Source: Aestuariibacter sp. A3R04
Lineage (GTDB): Bacteria > Pseudomonadota > Gammaproteobacteria > Enterobacterales > Alteromonadaceae
Assembly (NCBI RefSeq): GCF_018860805.1
Contig: NZ_JAHKQR010000011.1
Span: forward strand, 924,366 to 988,365
Reading direction: 5' to 3'
Length of the DNA stretch: 64,000 bases
The position numbers and the translations under genes are program-made. Positions 1 to 10,474 of this stretch are shown in pieces. Within the stretch, counting starts at the first letter, position 1; every line of letters starts with the position of its first letter. The notes under the pieces were generated by a model. The model had not been told where the DNA came from. It saw only the letters and a program-made list of their open reading frames with translations, and searched no databases.

Positions 1-139
1 AAACCGCACCGTTAACTTGTCTGTAAAAGCAAAAGACCAAGCTGACGAGAAAGAAGCGATCGACAAGGTTAACCAGCAGGAAGACGCTGGCTTCGCAAAT
101 GCGATGGCAGAAGCATTTAAAGCCGCTAAAGGCGAATAA
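1..139 (+). CDS. rpsA: 30S ribosomal protein S1, C-terminal fragment
   Basis: Only the last 45 codons are inside the window; the gene begins upstream. Reading from base 2 the peptide runs [20 protein letters not shown] and ends in EAFKAAKGE with a TAA stop at 137-139, the usual end of gammaproteobacterial S1. S1 is the large RNA-binding ribosomal protein that brings mRNAs to the 30S subunit. The gene directly downstream is ihfB, the same order as in Escherichia coli, which supports the call. The fragment is too short to judge its S1 repeats. Confidence 0.85.
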   Translation, partial: NRTVNLSVKAKDQADEKEAIDKVNQQEDAGFANAMAEAFKAAKGE

Positions 140-145
140 TATGCT

Positions 146-170
146 CAGGGGTGTGAACTTTCACACCCTG
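146..170 (+). terminator. Hairpin between rpsA and ihfB
   Basis: GGGTGTGA and TCACACCC form a strong stem just after the rpsA stop. There is no T-run after it, so it may be an mRNA-stabilising or pausing hairpin rather than a full intrinsic terminator. Confidence 0.4.
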
Positions 171-214
171 TCCGCAGTAGCTGTTATAACATTGTTTTAC
201 GAGAGAGGTTTTAA

Positions 215-502
215 ATGACCAAGTCGGAACTAATCGAACGGCTCGCGGACCAAGCGCGACATATCCCGGCGAAAGATTTGGAGCTGGCGATAAAAGAAAT
301 CCTCGAACAGATGGCGCAAACCCTTCAAAAAGGTGAGCGTATTGAAATTCGTGGGTTTGGTAGCTTTTCTTTACACTACCGGGCACCTCGTGTTGGGCGA
401 AATCCCAAGACTGGTGATACTGTGAAGTTGGACGGTAAGTATGTTCCACACTTCAAACCGGGCAAAGAGTTAAGAGAACGGGTAGACAGCGCTGTTAGTT
501 GA
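215..502 (+). CDS. ihfB: Integration host factor subunit beta
   Basis: This 95-residue protein is full length for IhfB. It starts [13 protein letters not shown] and contains the DNA-bending arm region with RGFGSF and the proline-tipped GRNPKTG signature (about residues 60-70). With IhfA it forms a heterodimer that binds specific sites and bends DNA by roughly a U-turn, shaping promoters, origins and site-specific recombination complexes. A clear GAGAGG ribosome binding site precedes the ATG. The position behind rpsA is conserved in gammaproteobacteria. It ends at a strong terminator, so it is probably the last gene of the rpsA-ihfB unit. Confidence 0.95.
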   Translation: MTKSELIERLADQARHIPAKDLELAIKEILEQMAQTLQKGERIEIRGFGSFSLHYRAPRVGRNPKTGDTVKLDGKYVPHFKPGKELRERVDSAVS

Positions 503-505
503 AAA

Positions 506-530
506 AAACCGCACATTGTGCGGTTTTTTT
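506..530 (+). terminator. Intrinsic terminator after ihfB
   Basis: AAACCGCACA pairs with TGTGCGGTTT and is followed by a run of T residues, starting four bases after the ihfB stop. Confidence 0.85.
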
Positions 531-688
531 GTGCCTTTTTATTGTATTTCCCTGCAAAGCCAATATCCTTGCCATGCATCCGCTAGATTATTGCCGCTGA
601 AATGTCAAATTAAACGGATTATTTGTTGACCAAGTATAATTAACGGTTATATTAGAGATTCGTTAAATAAAAATTATTACAGCTGAAT

Positions 689-3025
689 ATGTCAGCATCT
701 AACGAAGAACAAATAATAAAACAATATCAGCCGCTAGTGCGTGCTCTTATTCCTTACGAACAAGAAAACCGATTATTAGAAGGTCTGAATAAGTTCACGG
801 GGCGAGTGCCTAGTCACGTCAGAAAAATAATAAAAGACGAGGTCATTCGTCTTACGTGTTTAACTGATGCACCCGCAGATAACTCAGCATTTGCCCAGTT
901 CCCGGTTTTTAAGTTCTCTCATTTTGGCGTTGAAATGCGCCTTGATAAGGTTGGCGCCACTATCCTACAGAAAGAATCTGAGCTTTACAGCGATCGATAC
1001 ACTGTGGGTGTATTTGAGAGTATTACCAGTTCGGCGTTTTATCAGGAACACATTCGCAAAGAAAACCACAAAAAAATTGTCGATGCCTTTACGGTTGAAA
1101 CACAATCTCTCGACGATATTCATTTTGGTGATGATATTGCAATTAGCCCAAATTTTCCCGTATCTTGCCCCGAGTTTGAAAAAGGAAAAAATTGTAGTGT
1201 GTCCTCATTGGGCTACAAAAAAATGGCCTTGGAAAGTAAACGTCCACCCAAAGTAAGCACACGGGATATATTTCAGTTTCAGTTTCCGGAAGTACCGGGC
1301 TTACCTAAGGGCATGGCTATAAACTACGTAGTTTCATCAATAAAATTCAACAAGCAAACGGAAAAGTACGAGACACATTTTAAAATACATCCTTCAACTC
1401 AGCCCAAAATAAGGCAGATCCTTAGCAAATATGTCGATATGGCTGCCTATCAGCAACCATTACAACGAGAATTAGAAGCGGAAAGGGCAATGCAAGATCT
1501 CGAAAGAGACAGGGTGTTGGAACACAGCCCATGGGTGCCGGTTTTTTTGCAAAAAGACAACGACGGATTTAAGCCTGCATCAATCCTGTTTACTAAATTG
1601 AATCAGGCCCATAGTGGCGGACTTCCTGTTATACAAACGGCTATGCGAGTGCAGATGTTTCCCCGACTCATCAGAGAACTGTGTCAGTACAAAGAAGCTT
1701 TTGTAATAACCGGTGTATTGGAAACGAAAAAAAAATCTATTCCAATCAATGCCACCTTGCGGGAAATTGAGTCACTGGATTTATTGTCGCCTCTTATTCA
1801 CTTGTTGAATAAAAACGAAAGCTTGCAATGTGTCCAATGCCGTTTAGAACCCGTGCGGCAAGATGATAAAACCAAAGCATTTGCCATTCATGATTTAATT
1901 AAACAAGATTACCCCCAACTCGATGCATATTCCCATATCATATATTGCAAGAATGTCTCTGAAACGATGCAGGGGTTAGTACTCACAGAAAAAAGACTGA
2001 TACCGGATATACCCGAGAACCTGATAGACGATCTAAAGGATTATTCCTTGAGTATCATCATGGAAGACGAATTAGATCGACGAGCAGAAGCGCGGTATTT
2101 ACTGGATAAAGAAGGATCAGTGAAAACCGGTTTGTTAAGTTCAGTAGCGGTGAAAATTCTGGATGTATCTGCGCAAGGTATGAGACTGATTTATTTAGAT
2201 AAACCTGAAAAGGTTGGCAGTGAAATACGGGTGACAGTGCCGGAGCTCAAAGTCAAAAATCAGAAATACAAGGTGGTGAATTACCACGCTGCTTCTGGTG
2301 AGGCAAGATTGTGTTTGACGTCACAGCGGGAAACTATTGCAGCGGGAATTACTCAGTTTGTGCAAAAGCACTACGCCATTTTTAAGCACCGCGATCTGTC
2401 GCTCATTCAACGTAATACACATAGGTTTGTCTGGGAGTTGGCCATGCGGCATCATCCTTCAGCCAGTATACTGTGCACCACTAATCGATATCTATTGAAC
2501 CGTCTTAAAACCGTATATCAGTCGGTAAATTGTGATGATTTGTATCCATTTTCTCAAATTCAAAACGTCGTACCTATGCACGGTTTTTTTGCTGACAGGG
2601 ATGCTCAGAAACCAAAGTCAAAAATGCTTACCGACATGCTCAGAGGTAGTATTACAACCACTGATGTCGTTCACTGTGTGCGTAAATCGGACAAAAAATT
2701 GGTTTTTGTGCCAGAACAAGAGTATTTGTTTAGTACCACCCGAAAAGTCGTCCAGAAGTATATCGATGACGAGCAGGTCGAGTTATGCGTAACCAAAATA
2801 GAGGTAGGTCGTTGCTTATCTGCTACAACCTCCATGACAAAGAAGCGACTAGCACAGTTATCTCGTATTGATAAAGCTATGTACGACAAGTTTAATGTTA
2901 TGCAGTCTTCTTATACTCACGTAATTTATTTGACCAGCGAATCAGTTTTACAAACCGCAATAATGAAAGCAGCGCTGCGCCCGGTTAAACAAAGAACAAC
3001 GTCTGATTTAAAAGCGCAAGGGTAG
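689..3025 (+). CDS. Large PilZ-domain protein, putative c-di-GMP effector
   Basis: A 778-residue cytosolic protein with no signal peptide or membrane segment. A PilZ domain sits at about residues 468-555: an RRAEAR (RxxxR) motif is followed about 30 residues later by DVSAQG (the D/N-x-S-x-x-G motif), the two elements that bind cyclic di-GMP. The remaining sequence, some 450 residues before and 220 after, has no motif I can name; PilZ-like folds may be repeated there but this is not certain. The gene stands alone between ihfB and lapA. Its role is probably in motility, surface or envelope control, which is an inference from the domain only. Confidence 0.75.
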   Translation: MSASNEEQIIKQYQPLVRALIPYEQENRLLEGLNKFTGRVPSHVRKIIKDEVIRLTCLTDAPADNSAFAQFPVFKFSHFGVEMRLDKVGATILQKESELYSDRYTVGVFESITSSAFYQEHIRKENHKKIVDAFTVETQSLDDIHFGDDIAISPNFPVSCPEFEKGKNCSVSSLGYKKMALESKRPPKVSTRDIFQFQFPEVPGLPKGMAINYVVSSIKFNKQTEKYETHFKIHPSTQPKIRQILSKYVDMAAYQQPLQRELEAERAMQDLERDRVLEHSPWVPVFLQKDNDGFKPASILFTKLNQAHSGGLPVIQTAMRVQMFPRLIRELCQYKEAFVITGVLETKKKSIPINATLREIESLDLLSPLIHLLNKNESLQCVQCRLEPVRQDDKTKAFAIHDLIKQDYPQLDAYSHIIYCKNVSETMQGLVLTEKRLIPDIPENLIDDLKDYSLSIIMEDELDRRAEARYLLDKEGSVKTGLLSSVAVKILDVSAQGMRLIYLDKPEKVGSEIRVTVPELKVKNQKYKVVNYHAASGEARLCLTSQRETIAAGITQFVQKHYAIFKHRDLSLIQRNTHRFVWELAMRHHPSASILCTTNRYLLNRLKTVYQSVNCDDLYPFSQIQNVVPMHGFFADRDAQKPKSKMLTDMLRGSITTTDVVHCVRKSDKKLVFVPEQEYLFSTTRKVVQKYIDDEQVELCVTKIEVGRCLSATTSMTKKRLAQLSRIDKAMYDKFNVMQSSYTHVIYLTSESVLQTAIMKAALRPVKQRTTSDLKAQG

Positions 3026-3137
3026 GCTACTCCGCTGTGGGTCAAGTCTAATAGCGAATGATTTTTTACGAATGTGGTGTTATGTTTGCGTCAATTTGCT
3101 ATCCTGACCAATAGTTAAAAGATCTAGGGTTTTTGCT

Positions 3138-3392
3138 TTGAAGGGCATAGTTACACTTCTATTGGTCATCGCTTTGCTGGCGCTGGCATTCGCAATTGGT
3201 TCGCAAAATGAATCGGTAGTTACGGTCAATTACCTCATTGCACAGGCAGATTTACGATTATCAACGCTTATCGCCATTGCAGTTAGTATTGGTATAATTG
3301 TAGGGTTGCTCATAATGCTGGTGAGTTGGCTTGGTTTGCGTATGCAATTGATAGCCGCACGAAGTCGTATCAAAAAGCTCACAAAAGAATAA
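3138..3392 (+). CDS. lapA: LapA-family inner-membrane protein (DUF1049)
   Basis: An 84-residue protein with two membrane helices (about residues 3-22 and 42-66) and a short basic C-terminal coiled segment ending RSRIKKLTKE. This is the LapA (YciS) layout. LapA works with LapB at the inner membrane to tune LpxC stability and so LPS synthesis. The start used is TTG at 3138, with a weak TAGGG upstream; no better in-frame ATG gives a full first helix. It is four bases ahead of lapB, giving the usual lapAB pair. Confidence 0.85.
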   Translation: MKGIVTLLLVIALLALAFAIGSQNESVVTVNYLIAQADLRLSTLIAIAVSIGIIVGLLIMLVSWLGLRMQLIAARSRIKKLTKE

Positions 3393-3395
3393 CCT

Positions 3396-4565
3396 ATGCT
3401 TGAATTGCTGTTTCTCTTATTGCCCGTTGCGGCTGGTTACGGTTGGATTATGGGCAGAAACAGTGTGCGCCAAGCCCAGCGTAAGCAATCTAGTATTTTA
3501 TCCCGTCACTATTACAAAGGGCTTAATTTTTTGCTGTCGGATCAACCCGACAAGGCCGTTGATACTCTCATTAAAATGATCAACCTGAATAACGACACAG
3601 TTGAAACCCACATTGCAATGGGAAATTTTTTTCGTCATCGGGGAGAAATTGATCGGGCTATCAAAGTACATCAAAACCTGGTGTCTCGGGAAGAGATCCA
3701 AGGTACGCAACAAGAAACCGCACTAAAGGAATTAGGCCGTGATTATATGCAAGCGGGTTTTTTGGAGCGAGCGGAAAACGCTTATCTTCAATTGCTGAAC
3801 AGCGACAAGTATTATTTGGTAGCTCAACAGCAATTATTTAGTATTTATCAAACAACCAAAGAGTGGAATCGGGCTATTGAACTTGCCGAGCGCATGGTGG
3901 ATTGTCACGGTGATTCCGATGATGTCAGTGAGCGCTTGGCTCACTTCTATTGCGAACAAGCTGATATAGAAATAAAAGCTGACAGAAGCGGTGAGGCCTT
4001 AATCCTTTTGCAAAAAGCCGTTAATGCCGATGAACATGCGGTAAGGCCTTGGTTAATGCTCGGGCATATTGCACTAAAACAACAGCGCTATGACGATGCG
4101 ATTGGTTATTTTGTCCAGGTAGCAGAACATGACTTGAATTGGTTCAGTGAAGCTGTTCCGAGTCTGGAAGTGATCGCTGAGAAAACGGGTGACTGGACGC
4201 GCTTTGAAGAGGCCTTGTCTTCCCACTGGCAGGATTGTGCCACATCGTATTTAGCGATGGTTGATATAAAAATAGCACAAGGAAGAACTCAGGAAGCGAG
4301 TGATTATCTGTTAGAGCAAATTCGCAAGCGCCCGACGATGAAAGGATTTAAAACCCTTATGGGGTTGTATATCGATCAGATTGAAGACGAAGTGTCTGCA
4401 AATAGCTTAAGATTACTCAAAGCACTGGTGGAAGACCAAATTAAACAGCGACCAAAATACCGCTGTGTAAGCTGTGGCTTCTCAGGCCGCAAGCTTTACT
4501 GGTTGTGCCCGTCGTGCAAGAAGTGGAATGTAGTTAAACCCATTAAAGGTCTCGACGGAGAATAA
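3396..4565 (+). CDS. lapB: Lipopolysaccharide assembly protein LapB
   Basis: This 389-residue protein is full length for LapB (YciM). It has an N-terminal membrane anchor (about residues 1-20), a series of TPR helices through the middle (for example HIAMGNFFRHRGEIDRAI), and a C-terminal rubredoxin-like zinc ribbon with two CxxC pairs, CVSC and CPSC. In E. coli LapB recruits the LPS deacetylase LpxC to FtsH for degradation and is itself controlled by PbgA/YejM. It is co-transcribed with lapA and is followed after six bases by pyrF, the standard order. Confidence 0.93.
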   Translation: MLELLFLLLPVAAGYGWIMGRNSVRQAQRKQSSILSRHYYKGLNFLLSDQPDKAVDTLIKMINLNNDTVETHIAMGNFFRHRGEIDRAIKVHQNLVSREEIQGTQQETALKELGRDYMQAGFLERAENAYLQLLNSDKYYLVAQQQLFSIYQTTKEWNRAIELAERMVDCHGDSDDVSERLAHFYCEQADIEIKADRSGEALILLQKAVNADEHAVRPWLMLGHIALKQQRYDDAIGYFVQVAEHDLNWFSEAVPSLEVIAEKTGDWTRFEEALSSHWQDCATSYLAMVDIKIAQGRTQEASDYLLEQIRKRPTMKGFKTLMGLYIDQIEDEVSANSLRLLKALVEDQIKQRPKYRCVSCGFSGRKLYWLCPSCKKWNVVKPIKGLDGE

Positions 4566-4571
4566 ATTTTC

Positions 4572-5267
4572 ATGCAAGACCCCAAAGTTATTGTCGCCCT
4601 GGATTACGCCGATGCAGATGTTGCCCTGGCGTTTGTAGAAAGTCTTGATCCCACTGTTTGCCGGTTAAAGGTTGGCAAAGAGATGTTTACCTTGTTCGGT
4701 CCAGACTTAGTTAAACAACTTGTTAGTAAGGGGTTTGACGTTTTTCTCGATCTCAAATTTCACGATATTCCCAATACGGTGGCAAAAGCTTGTAAGGCCG
4801 CGGCTGAACTTGGTGTGTGGATGGTAAACGTTCACGCCTCTGGCGGTCTTGAAATGATGAAGGCTGCGAAACAGGCAATATTAGCAAGCCGTAACCCTGA
4901 TACTAAACTCATTGCTGTTACGGTACTCACGAGTATGGATCAGGAACAATTGGCCGGGGTAGTTCCCTCAGTCACACCCGCTGAGCACGTTGAGAGACTT
5001 GCTGCTCTGACACACGCAGCGGGACTGGATGGCGTGGTATGCTCAGCCCAAGAGGCAGTTTTGCTAAGAAAACACTATGGCAGAGATTTCTTACTTGTTA
5101 CGCCGGGTATTAGGCCAGAGGGCAGTGATAAGGGAGATCAAAAACGCGTAATGACTCCACAAAGCGCCGTGGAAGCAGGGGTGAACTATTTGGTAATGGG
5201 TAGACCTATCACTCAGGCCGAGGATCCCTTAGCGGTGTTAAAACATATAAACGAATTGTTAGTGTAA
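4572..5267 (+). CDS. pyrF: Orotidine 5'-phosphate decarboxylase
   Basis: A 231-residue TIM-barrel enzyme of normal length. It converts OMP to UMP, the last step of de novo pyrimidine synthesis. The active-site signature [13 protein letters not shown] (about residues 58-70) contains the catalytic D-x-K-x-x-D array, and ALDYAD near the N-terminus and the C-terminal phosphate-binding VMGRPIT loop are also present. It starts six bases after lapB and ends at a bidirectional terminator shared with the convergent alanine dehydrogenase gene. Confidence 0.95.
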   Translation: MQDPKVIVALDYADADVALAFVESLDPTVCRLKVGKEMFTLFGPDLVKQLVSKGFDVFLDLKFHDIPNTVAKACKAAAELGVWMVNVHASGGLEMMKAAKQAILASRNPDTKLIAVTVLTSMDQEQLAGVVPSVTPAEHVERLAALTHAAGLDGVVCSAQEAVLLRKHYGRDFLLVTPGIRPEGSDKGDQKRVMTPQSAVEAGVNYLVMGRPITQAEDPLAVLKHINELLV

Positions 5268-5294
5268 AAAAAGCCCCGAAAAGGGGCTTTTTTG
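5268..5294. terminator. Bidirectional terminator between pyrF and ald
   Basis: AAAAAAGCCCC and GGGGCTTTTTT form a perfect stem with A and T runs on both sides. It serves the convergent genes pyrF (+) and ald (-). Confidence 0.9.
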
Positions 5295-5309
5295 TACGTT
5301 TTAGCTTTA

Positions 5310-6437
5310 TTATCGAAGTGCTTCTTCCGCAGGTGTGTAAGTCAGCCCAAGCTTTTCGCCCAGAGCATCAACTACCGCTTTATAAGTAACTTTACCCTGG
5401 TGAACATTTAATCCATTCAGTAAGTGCTTGTCTTCCAACATTGCTTGTTTTGGCCCTTTGTTTGCTAGGGCAAGGCCAAACGGTAAAGTGGCATTATTTA
5501 ATGCCATAGTAGAGGTTCTCGCCACGCCACCTGGCATGTTGGCCACACAGTAGTGCACAACGTCATCAACAATATAGACAGGGTCTTGGTGGGTAGTGGC
5601 TTTAGATGTTGCAAAACAGCCGCCTTGGTCAATGGCTACGTCAACTACTACCGAACCAGGTTTCATCGCTTTGATATGGTCTTCGTTAATGAGTTTAGGT
5701 GCTGTCGCACCCGGGATCAACACAGCCCCAACCACTAAATCGGCATTTGATGAATAGTGCTCGATGGCGTCTACAGTTGAATAAACAGTTTTAACCTGAC
5801 CGTTGAAAACGTCGTCCAACTGCCGTAAACGGGGTAATGAACGGTCTAAAATGGTAACATCTGCACCTAAGCCTAATGCCATTTTAGCCGCGTTAATACC
5901 AACTACGCCACCACCTACAACCAGCACTTTACCTGGAGCAACACCAGGAACACCCCCTAATAGTGTGCCGCTGCCGCCATGTGCTTTTTCCAAATAATGG
6001 GCACCTGCCTGCACAGACATTCTGCCAGCCACTTCACTCATTGGCGCTAACAATGGCAACCCACCGCGATCATCAGTAACCGTTTCATACGCAATACAGG
6101 TTGCGCCGGATTCGACAAGTAATTCAGTTTGTACCGGATCCGGGGCTAGGTGGAGATATGTATACAGGGTTTGACCCTGGCGCAACATTTTGCACTCATT
6201 CGGTTGCGGTTCTTTTACTTTTACTATCATTTCTGCTTCGGCGAAGACTTGTTTCGCCGTGGAAACAATGGTTGCACCGGCTGCTTCATAACGCTCATCC
6301 GTGAACCCAATAGCGGCCCCTGCCTGAGTTTCTACAATTACACTGTGACCATGGGTAACAAACTCTTTAACTGCAGCAGGCGTTAAGCCAACACGATATT
6401 CATGATTTTTTATTTCTTTAGGTACACCGACCAGCAT
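5310..6437 (-). CDS. ald: Alanine dehydrogenase
   Basis: A 375-residue enzyme of the AlaDH/PNT family that interconverts L-alanine and pyruvate plus ammonium with NAD. It begins [17 protein letters not shown] (the substrate-binding N-terminal motif) and has the NAD-binding Rossmann loop [14 protein letters not shown] at about residues 168-181. The gene is divergent from an Lrp-family regulator whose start is 130 bp away, an arrangement that suggests Lrp control by amino acids. It shares a terminator with pyrF. Confidence 0.95.
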   Translation of the reverse strand: MLVGVPKEIKNHEYRVGLTPAAVKEFVTHGHSVIVETQAGAAIGFTDERYEAAGATIVSTAKQVFAEAEMIVKVKEPQPNECKMLRQGQTLYTYLHLAPDPVQTELLVESGATCIAYETVTDDRGGLPLLAPMSEVAGRMSVQAGAHYLEKAHGGSGTLLGGVPGVAPGKVLVVGGGVVGINAAKMALGLGADVTILDRSLPRLRQLDDVFNGQVKTVYSTVDAIEHYSSNADLVVGAVLIPGATAPKLINEDHIKAMKPGSVVVDVAIDQGGCFATSKATTHQDPVYIVDDVVHYCVANMPGGVARTSTMALNNATLPFGLALANKGPKQAMLEDKHLLNGLNVHQGKVTYKAVVDALGEKLGLTYTPAEEALR

Positions 6438-6502
6438 TTGCTTTCTCGCTTATGACAGGGTTAACAATTGGGCAGAAGTATACGTGATAAAAAAAAGTAG
6501 TA

Positions 6503-6533
6503 TTGACTGAAGTTTTAATTTTAGCGGTATAAT
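6503..6533 (+). promoter_or_regulatory. Putative lrp promoter
   Basis: TTGACT at 6503-6508 and a perfect TATAAT at 6528-6533 are separated by 19 bp, about 33 bp before the lrp start codon. The surrounding AT-rich ald-lrp gap would also suit Lrp binding, but no Lrp site was assigned. Confidence 0.5.
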
Positions 6534-6566
6534 ATACTTATATTTTCCCTATATGAAAAATTTAAT

Positions 6567-7052
6567 ATGCTGGTTAAAACGCCTAAACACCTTGATAGAA
6601 TAGACAGAAATATTCTCAATGCGCTGCAGAAAAACGGTCGCATTTCCAATGTAGATCTGGCAAAACAAGTGGGTCTTAGCGCTAGTCCATGTCTTGAGCG
6701 CGTCAAACGACTGGAGTCCCAAGGTTATATTCAGGGCTATCATGCCATGCTCGAACCCGAAAAACTCGGCGCAGCCATGTTAGTGTTCGTGGAAATCACA
6801 TTGACTAAAACGTCAGTGGATATTTTTGCAGAATTTTCTGCTGCAGTGCAAGAACACGAAGATATTCAGGAGTGTCATTTAGTATCCGGTGATTTTGACT
6901 TCCTACTCAAAGCCCGCGTGGCAGATATGTCTAGTTATCGAAAGTTACTTGGCGACACACTTTTGCGGTTGCCTGGAGTCAGTGAGTCACGAACATATGT
7001 CGTTATGGAAGAGGTGAAGAGTACCACTGCATTGAGAATCAATGTAAAGTAA
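6567..7052 (+). CDS. lrp: Leucine-responsive regulatory protein (Lrp/AsnC family)
   Basis: 161 residues, close to E. coli Lrp (164). The N-terminal winged helix-turn-helix reads LDRIDRNILNALQKNGRISN, with VDLAKQVGLSASPCLERVKRLE following, and a C-terminal RAM domain carries the ligand-binding VSGDFDFLL stretch. It is a global regulator of amino-acid metabolism. The downstream order ftsK-lolA-rarA-serS matches the E. coli lrp locus, so I favour true Lrp over a local AsnC-type regulator of ald; both roles could apply here. Confidence 0.88.
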   Translation: MLVKTPKHLDRIDRNILNALQKNGRISNVDLAKQVGLSASPCLERVKRLESQGYIQGYHAMLEPEKLGAAMLVFVEITLTKTSVDIFAEFSAAVQEHEDIQECHLVSGDFDFLLKARVADMSSYRKLLGDTLLRLPGVSESRTYVVMEEVKSTTALRINVK

Positions 7053-7222
7053 TACGTAGCGCAGGCATTGCAGTTTTAACAATGAGTTTGTGTTAGTCTG
7101 TTTACTGCAAAATGCGATTGTGTAAATGTGAGCAATTTGCGAACAAGTAATTGAGATATAATAATAATGTTTTTAGTTAGCACCCTGTTTTTTCCGTGTA
7201 TTAGGGATAGCAGCACAGACAG

Positions 7223-9841
7223 GTGTCAGGTGATTTAGGGTTTATGGCGCGTTTAACTGGTGTACAGCGAATGCTAGAGGCATGCATGATTATTGCCTGT
7301 GTATTTGCGTTTTTTATTCTTTTGGCTTTGGCTTCTTTTCATCCTGGTGATCCGGGGTGGAGTCAGGCGGGCTTACAACTTGATGTTCACAACTGGGTCG
7401 GGGCAACAGGCGCTTGGGTTGCAGACTTACTGCTGTTCAGTTTCGGTTGGTTAGCGTATTTGCTGCCTTTCTGTTTCGCTTTTCTCGGCTGGTTTCTATT
7501 CCAACATGTTAAAGACCTTGATGAATTTGATTACCTAACGATAGGCCTTCGTATCATAGGAGGCCTGCTCATTGCACTGGGCATTACCGGAATAGCCAGT
7601 ATCAATTTTAATGATCTGTTTAATTTCTCTGCTGGCGGTTTTGTTGGTGATGTGATTAGTTCTGCACTCATTCCTTATTTTAATAAAGCGGGTACTATCT
7701 TACTGTTGCTTTGCTTTTTCTGTACCGGGTTTACGTTACTCACAGGGATAAGTTGGCTGGATATTATTGATACCCTGGGAAGTGCAACTATCTGGCTCAG
7801 CAAAAAAACAGTGAAGTTGCCTCAGCAATTAATTGGGATGGAGATGCCAAAGTTGGCCTTGTCTTCGCCCGATAAGTCAACAGGGGAGGGGAAGACCTCT
7901 TCGCTGGATGTAACCTCCTTACGCGCCGAACCGCCAGCTGAGCAAAGTGTCAATGAAACTCTCCGTACTTCAGAGCGAAACGAACCGAGTTTTGGTATAC
8001 CCGAGGAAGTATTTTCTGCCGAGGATGAACCACCATTCATTGTTGACGACCACAAAATTTCGGTAAATGGAGCTGCAGCTTCTTCTAATGAATCACCGAA
8101 AGCAGAGTCATCGCGCTTTTCTTTTGGTCAGATAAAAGACAAATTTACTAGTAAAATAGCGGCGGATAGCAACGCTGCGTCCACTGGAGACGAGAGCCTG
8201 CCATCAGACGGTTATCAGGATGAAGGGACAAGTGTAATCAGTGATCAGAAAGTTACAGCGACAACTTCTACAAAGAAAGTTAAACCAACCACACTTGCAG
8301 AAGCTGTTGCCGCCAAAGAAGAAGAAAAAGCTGAATTGGCAGCGTTAGGGCCAATGCCCTCTTTTGACTTGCTCGAGCGTCCTGACCGCAAGGAAAACCC
8401 CATTACCCCTGAAGAAATGGACATGGTATCCAGGTTAGTAGAAGACAAGCTCGCAGACTTTAATATTGAGGCAAATGTGGTGGGTGTTTATCCGGGGCCG
8501 GTGATAACCCGCTTTGAACTCGATCTCGCCCCTGGAGTGAAAGTCAGTAAGATTACCGGACTGTCAAAAGATCTGGCCCGGGCAATGTCTGCTATTTCAG
8601 TGCGAGTTGTGGAAGTAATACCCGGGAAGTCCGTCATTGGTTTGGAACTGCCAAACAAAAAACGCGAAATGGTAAGGCTTAGCGAGGTTATAGCCTGTGA
8701 TGCCTTCCAGAGTAATAAATCGCCATTGACCATGGTGCTTGGTGCAGACATCAGCGGAAAACCCGTTGTGGTTGATTTGGCCAAAATGCCTCACCTGCTG
8801 GTTGCCGGTACCACCGGAGCAGGGAAATCGGTGGGCGTAAACGTCATGATCTTGAGCTTGCTCTATAAATCGACGCCAGAAGATGTGCGCATGATTATGA
8901 TCGACCCCAAAATGCTGGAACTGTCTGTCTATGAAGGCATTCCGCACTTGCTAGCTGAAGTGGTTACCGACATGAAAGAAGCGGCCAATGCGCTGCGCTG
9001 GTGCGTTGGGGAGATGGAGCGCAGGTATAAGCTGATGTCTGCGCTGGGGGTACGAAACCTGAAAGGCTACAACGCCAAAGTGAATCAGGCTATTGAAGAC
9101 GGAGAGCCAATTAAAGATCCGCTTTGGCGCACGGAAGACAACATGGAACAGGAGGCGCCAGAACTCAGTAAATTGCCTGCGATTGTTGTTGTTGTAGACG
9201 AATTTGCCGACATGATGATGATTGTAGGTAAGAAAGTAGAAGAGCTCATTGCCCGTATTGCACAGAAGGCGAGGGCAGCGGGAATTCATCTGGTACTGGC
9301 TACTCAACGACCTTCAGTTGATGTTATCACGGGTTTGATTAAAGCCAATATTCCCACTCGTATAGCCTTTCAGGTTTCCAGCAAAATTGATTCCAGAACC
9401 ATTTTGGATCAACAAGGGGCAGAGGCTTTATTGGGTATGGGCGATATGTTGTATCTGCCGCCTGGAAGCCCCGTTCCAACTCGGGTACACGGCGCATTTG
9501 TGGATGACCATGAAGTTCACGCCGTGGTGAACGACTGGAAAAAGCGAGGTAAACCGGATTATATTGATGAAATTTTAAACGGCGAAGCGTCGGCTGAAGT
9601 ATTGCTACCCGGAGAACAAGCGGAAAATTCAGACGAAGAATACGATGCGTTCTTTGACGAGGCAGTGGCATTTGTTACCGAAACCCGAAGGGCCAGTGTT
9701 TCTTCAGTGCAGCGTAAATTCAGAATTGGTTACAATCGGGCGGCAAGGCTTGTAGAACAAATGGAGGCAAACGGTGTCGTATCATCACCAGGGCACAATG
9801 GGAACAGAGAGGTTCTAGCGCCTCCTGCCCCGAAGGAGTAG
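7223..9841 (+). CDS. ftsK: DNA translocase FtsK
   Basis: 872 residues. Four or five N-terminal membrane helices (about residues 20-190) anchor it at the septum. A low-complexity acidic linker (about 200-390) follows, then the motor with Walker [14 protein letters not shown] near residue 530 and Walker [13 protein letters not shown] near 660, and a C-terminal winged-helix gamma domain with [19 protein letters not shown]. FtsK pumps DNA toward dif and switches on XerD there. The start is GTG at 7223; an ATG at 7244 is also possible. This matters for the dif-like site proposed near 52943 because the gamma domain activates XerCD. Confidence 0.96.
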   Translation: MSGDLGFMARLTGVQRMLEACMIIACVFAFFILLALASFHPGDPGWSQAGLQLDVHNWVGATGAWVADLLLFSFGWLAYLLPFCFAFLGWFLFQHVKDLDEFDYLTIGLRIIGGLLIALGITGIASINFNDLFNFSAGGFVGDVISSALIPYFNKAGTILLLLCFFCTGFTLLTGISWLDIIDTLGSATIWLSKKTVKLPQQLIGMEMPKLALSSPDKSTGEGKTSSLDVTSLRAEPPAEQSVNETLRTSERNEPSFGIPEEVFSAEDEPPFIVDDHKISVNGAAASSNESPKAESSRFSFGQIKDKFTSKIAADSNAASTGDESLPSDGYQDEGTSVISDQKVTATTSTKKVKPTTLAEAVAAKEEEKAELAALGPMPSFDLLERPDRKENPITPEEMDMVSRLVEDKLADFNIEANVVGVYPGPVITRFELDLAPGVKVSKITGLSKDLARAMSAISVRVVEVIPGKSVIGLELPNKKREMVRLSEVIACDAFQSNKSPLTMVLGADISGKPVVVDLAKMPHLLVAGTTGAGKSVGVNVMILSLLYKSTPEDVRMIMIDPKMLELSVYEGIPHLLAEVVTDMKEAANALRWCVGEMERRYKLMSALGVRNLKGYNAKVNQAIEDGEPIKDPLWRTEDNMEQEAPELSKLPAIVVVVDEFADMMMIVGKKVEELIARIAQKARAAGIHLVLATQRPSVDVITGLIKANIPTRIAFQVSSKIDSRTILDQQGAEALLGMGDMLYLPPGSPVPTRVHGAFVDDHEVHAVVNDWKKRGKPDYIDEILNGEASAEVLLPGEQAENSDEEYDAFFDEAVAFVTETRRASVSSVQRKFRIGYNRAARLVEQMEANGVVSSPGHNGNREVLAPPAPKE

Positions 9842-9844
9842 AAG

Positions 9845-10474
9845 ATGAAACCGTGGATTAAAACCTTATTTTTGATGATTACAGGCTCAGTATTTGCGCT
9901 GTCTGTTCACGCTAGTGTAACACCCAAGGAAATGCTAAAGCGTCACCTTAGTGAACTACATTATTTTAGCGCATCTTTTTCCCAAGTTGTTTCTGACGGT
10001 AACGATGAATTAGTTCACGAGGCTAAAGGTGTCCTGTATTTGGCCAGGCCTGACAAACTGAGATGGGAAACGCGGTTTCCCGATGAAAGTCTGCTTATTG
10101 CAGATGGCGATTCGGTGTGGAATATTGACCCATTTGTAGAACAGGTTACCATTTTAGATCAGGAAGCGGCGATAAAAGATAATCCTTTTATGTTGCTCAT
10201 TTCGACAGATGACACGGTTTGGGAAAAGTTCACTGTCAGTGCAGACAATCAGCACCCTGAACGTTATACCGTGACGCCGAATTCAGTAGAAGGTCAAGTT
10301 AGAGCCCTTGTGTTTTCTTTTACAGAGGGGACGTTGCAAAGCCTGAGTGTTCGGGATGCCCAGGACCAGACCAGTTTGCTGTCATTTTCAGATATCAATA
10401 CAAAAACACCTCCCCAACAAAGCCTTTTTCAAGCCCGGGTAAGTGATACCTACGTTGTTGATGACCAGCGATGA
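9845..10474 (+). CDS. lolA: Outer-membrane lipoprotein carrier protein
   Basis: A 209-residue periplasmic protein with a typical signal peptide (basic MKPWIK, a hydrophobic core, cleavage probably after SVHA). The mature part has the LolA features: FSASFSQVV near the N-terminus and the [14 protein letters not shown] strand. LolA takes lipoproteins from LolCDE at the inner membrane and hands them to LolB. It starts three bases after ftsK and its stop overlaps the rarA ATG by four bases (ATGA), so ftsK-lolA-rarA are probably translated from one message. Confidence 0.93.
   Translation: MKPWIKTLFLMITGSVFALSVHASVTPKEMLKRHLSELHYFSASFSQVVSDGNDELVHEAKGVLYLARPDKLRWETRFPDESLLIADGDSVWNIDPFVEQVTILDQEAAIKDNPFMLLISTDDTVWEKFTVSADNQHPERYTVTPNSVEGQVRALVFSFTEGTLQSLSVRDAQDQTSLLSFSDINTKTPPQQSLFQARVSDTYVVDDQR

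Noticed and set aside
5553-6386. Plus-strand frames inside ald
   Set aside because: They are antisense shadows of a well-conserved enzyme gene.
8245-9671. Minus-strand frames inside ftsK
   Set aside because: They are antisense shadows of ftsK with no ribosome sites or known domains.
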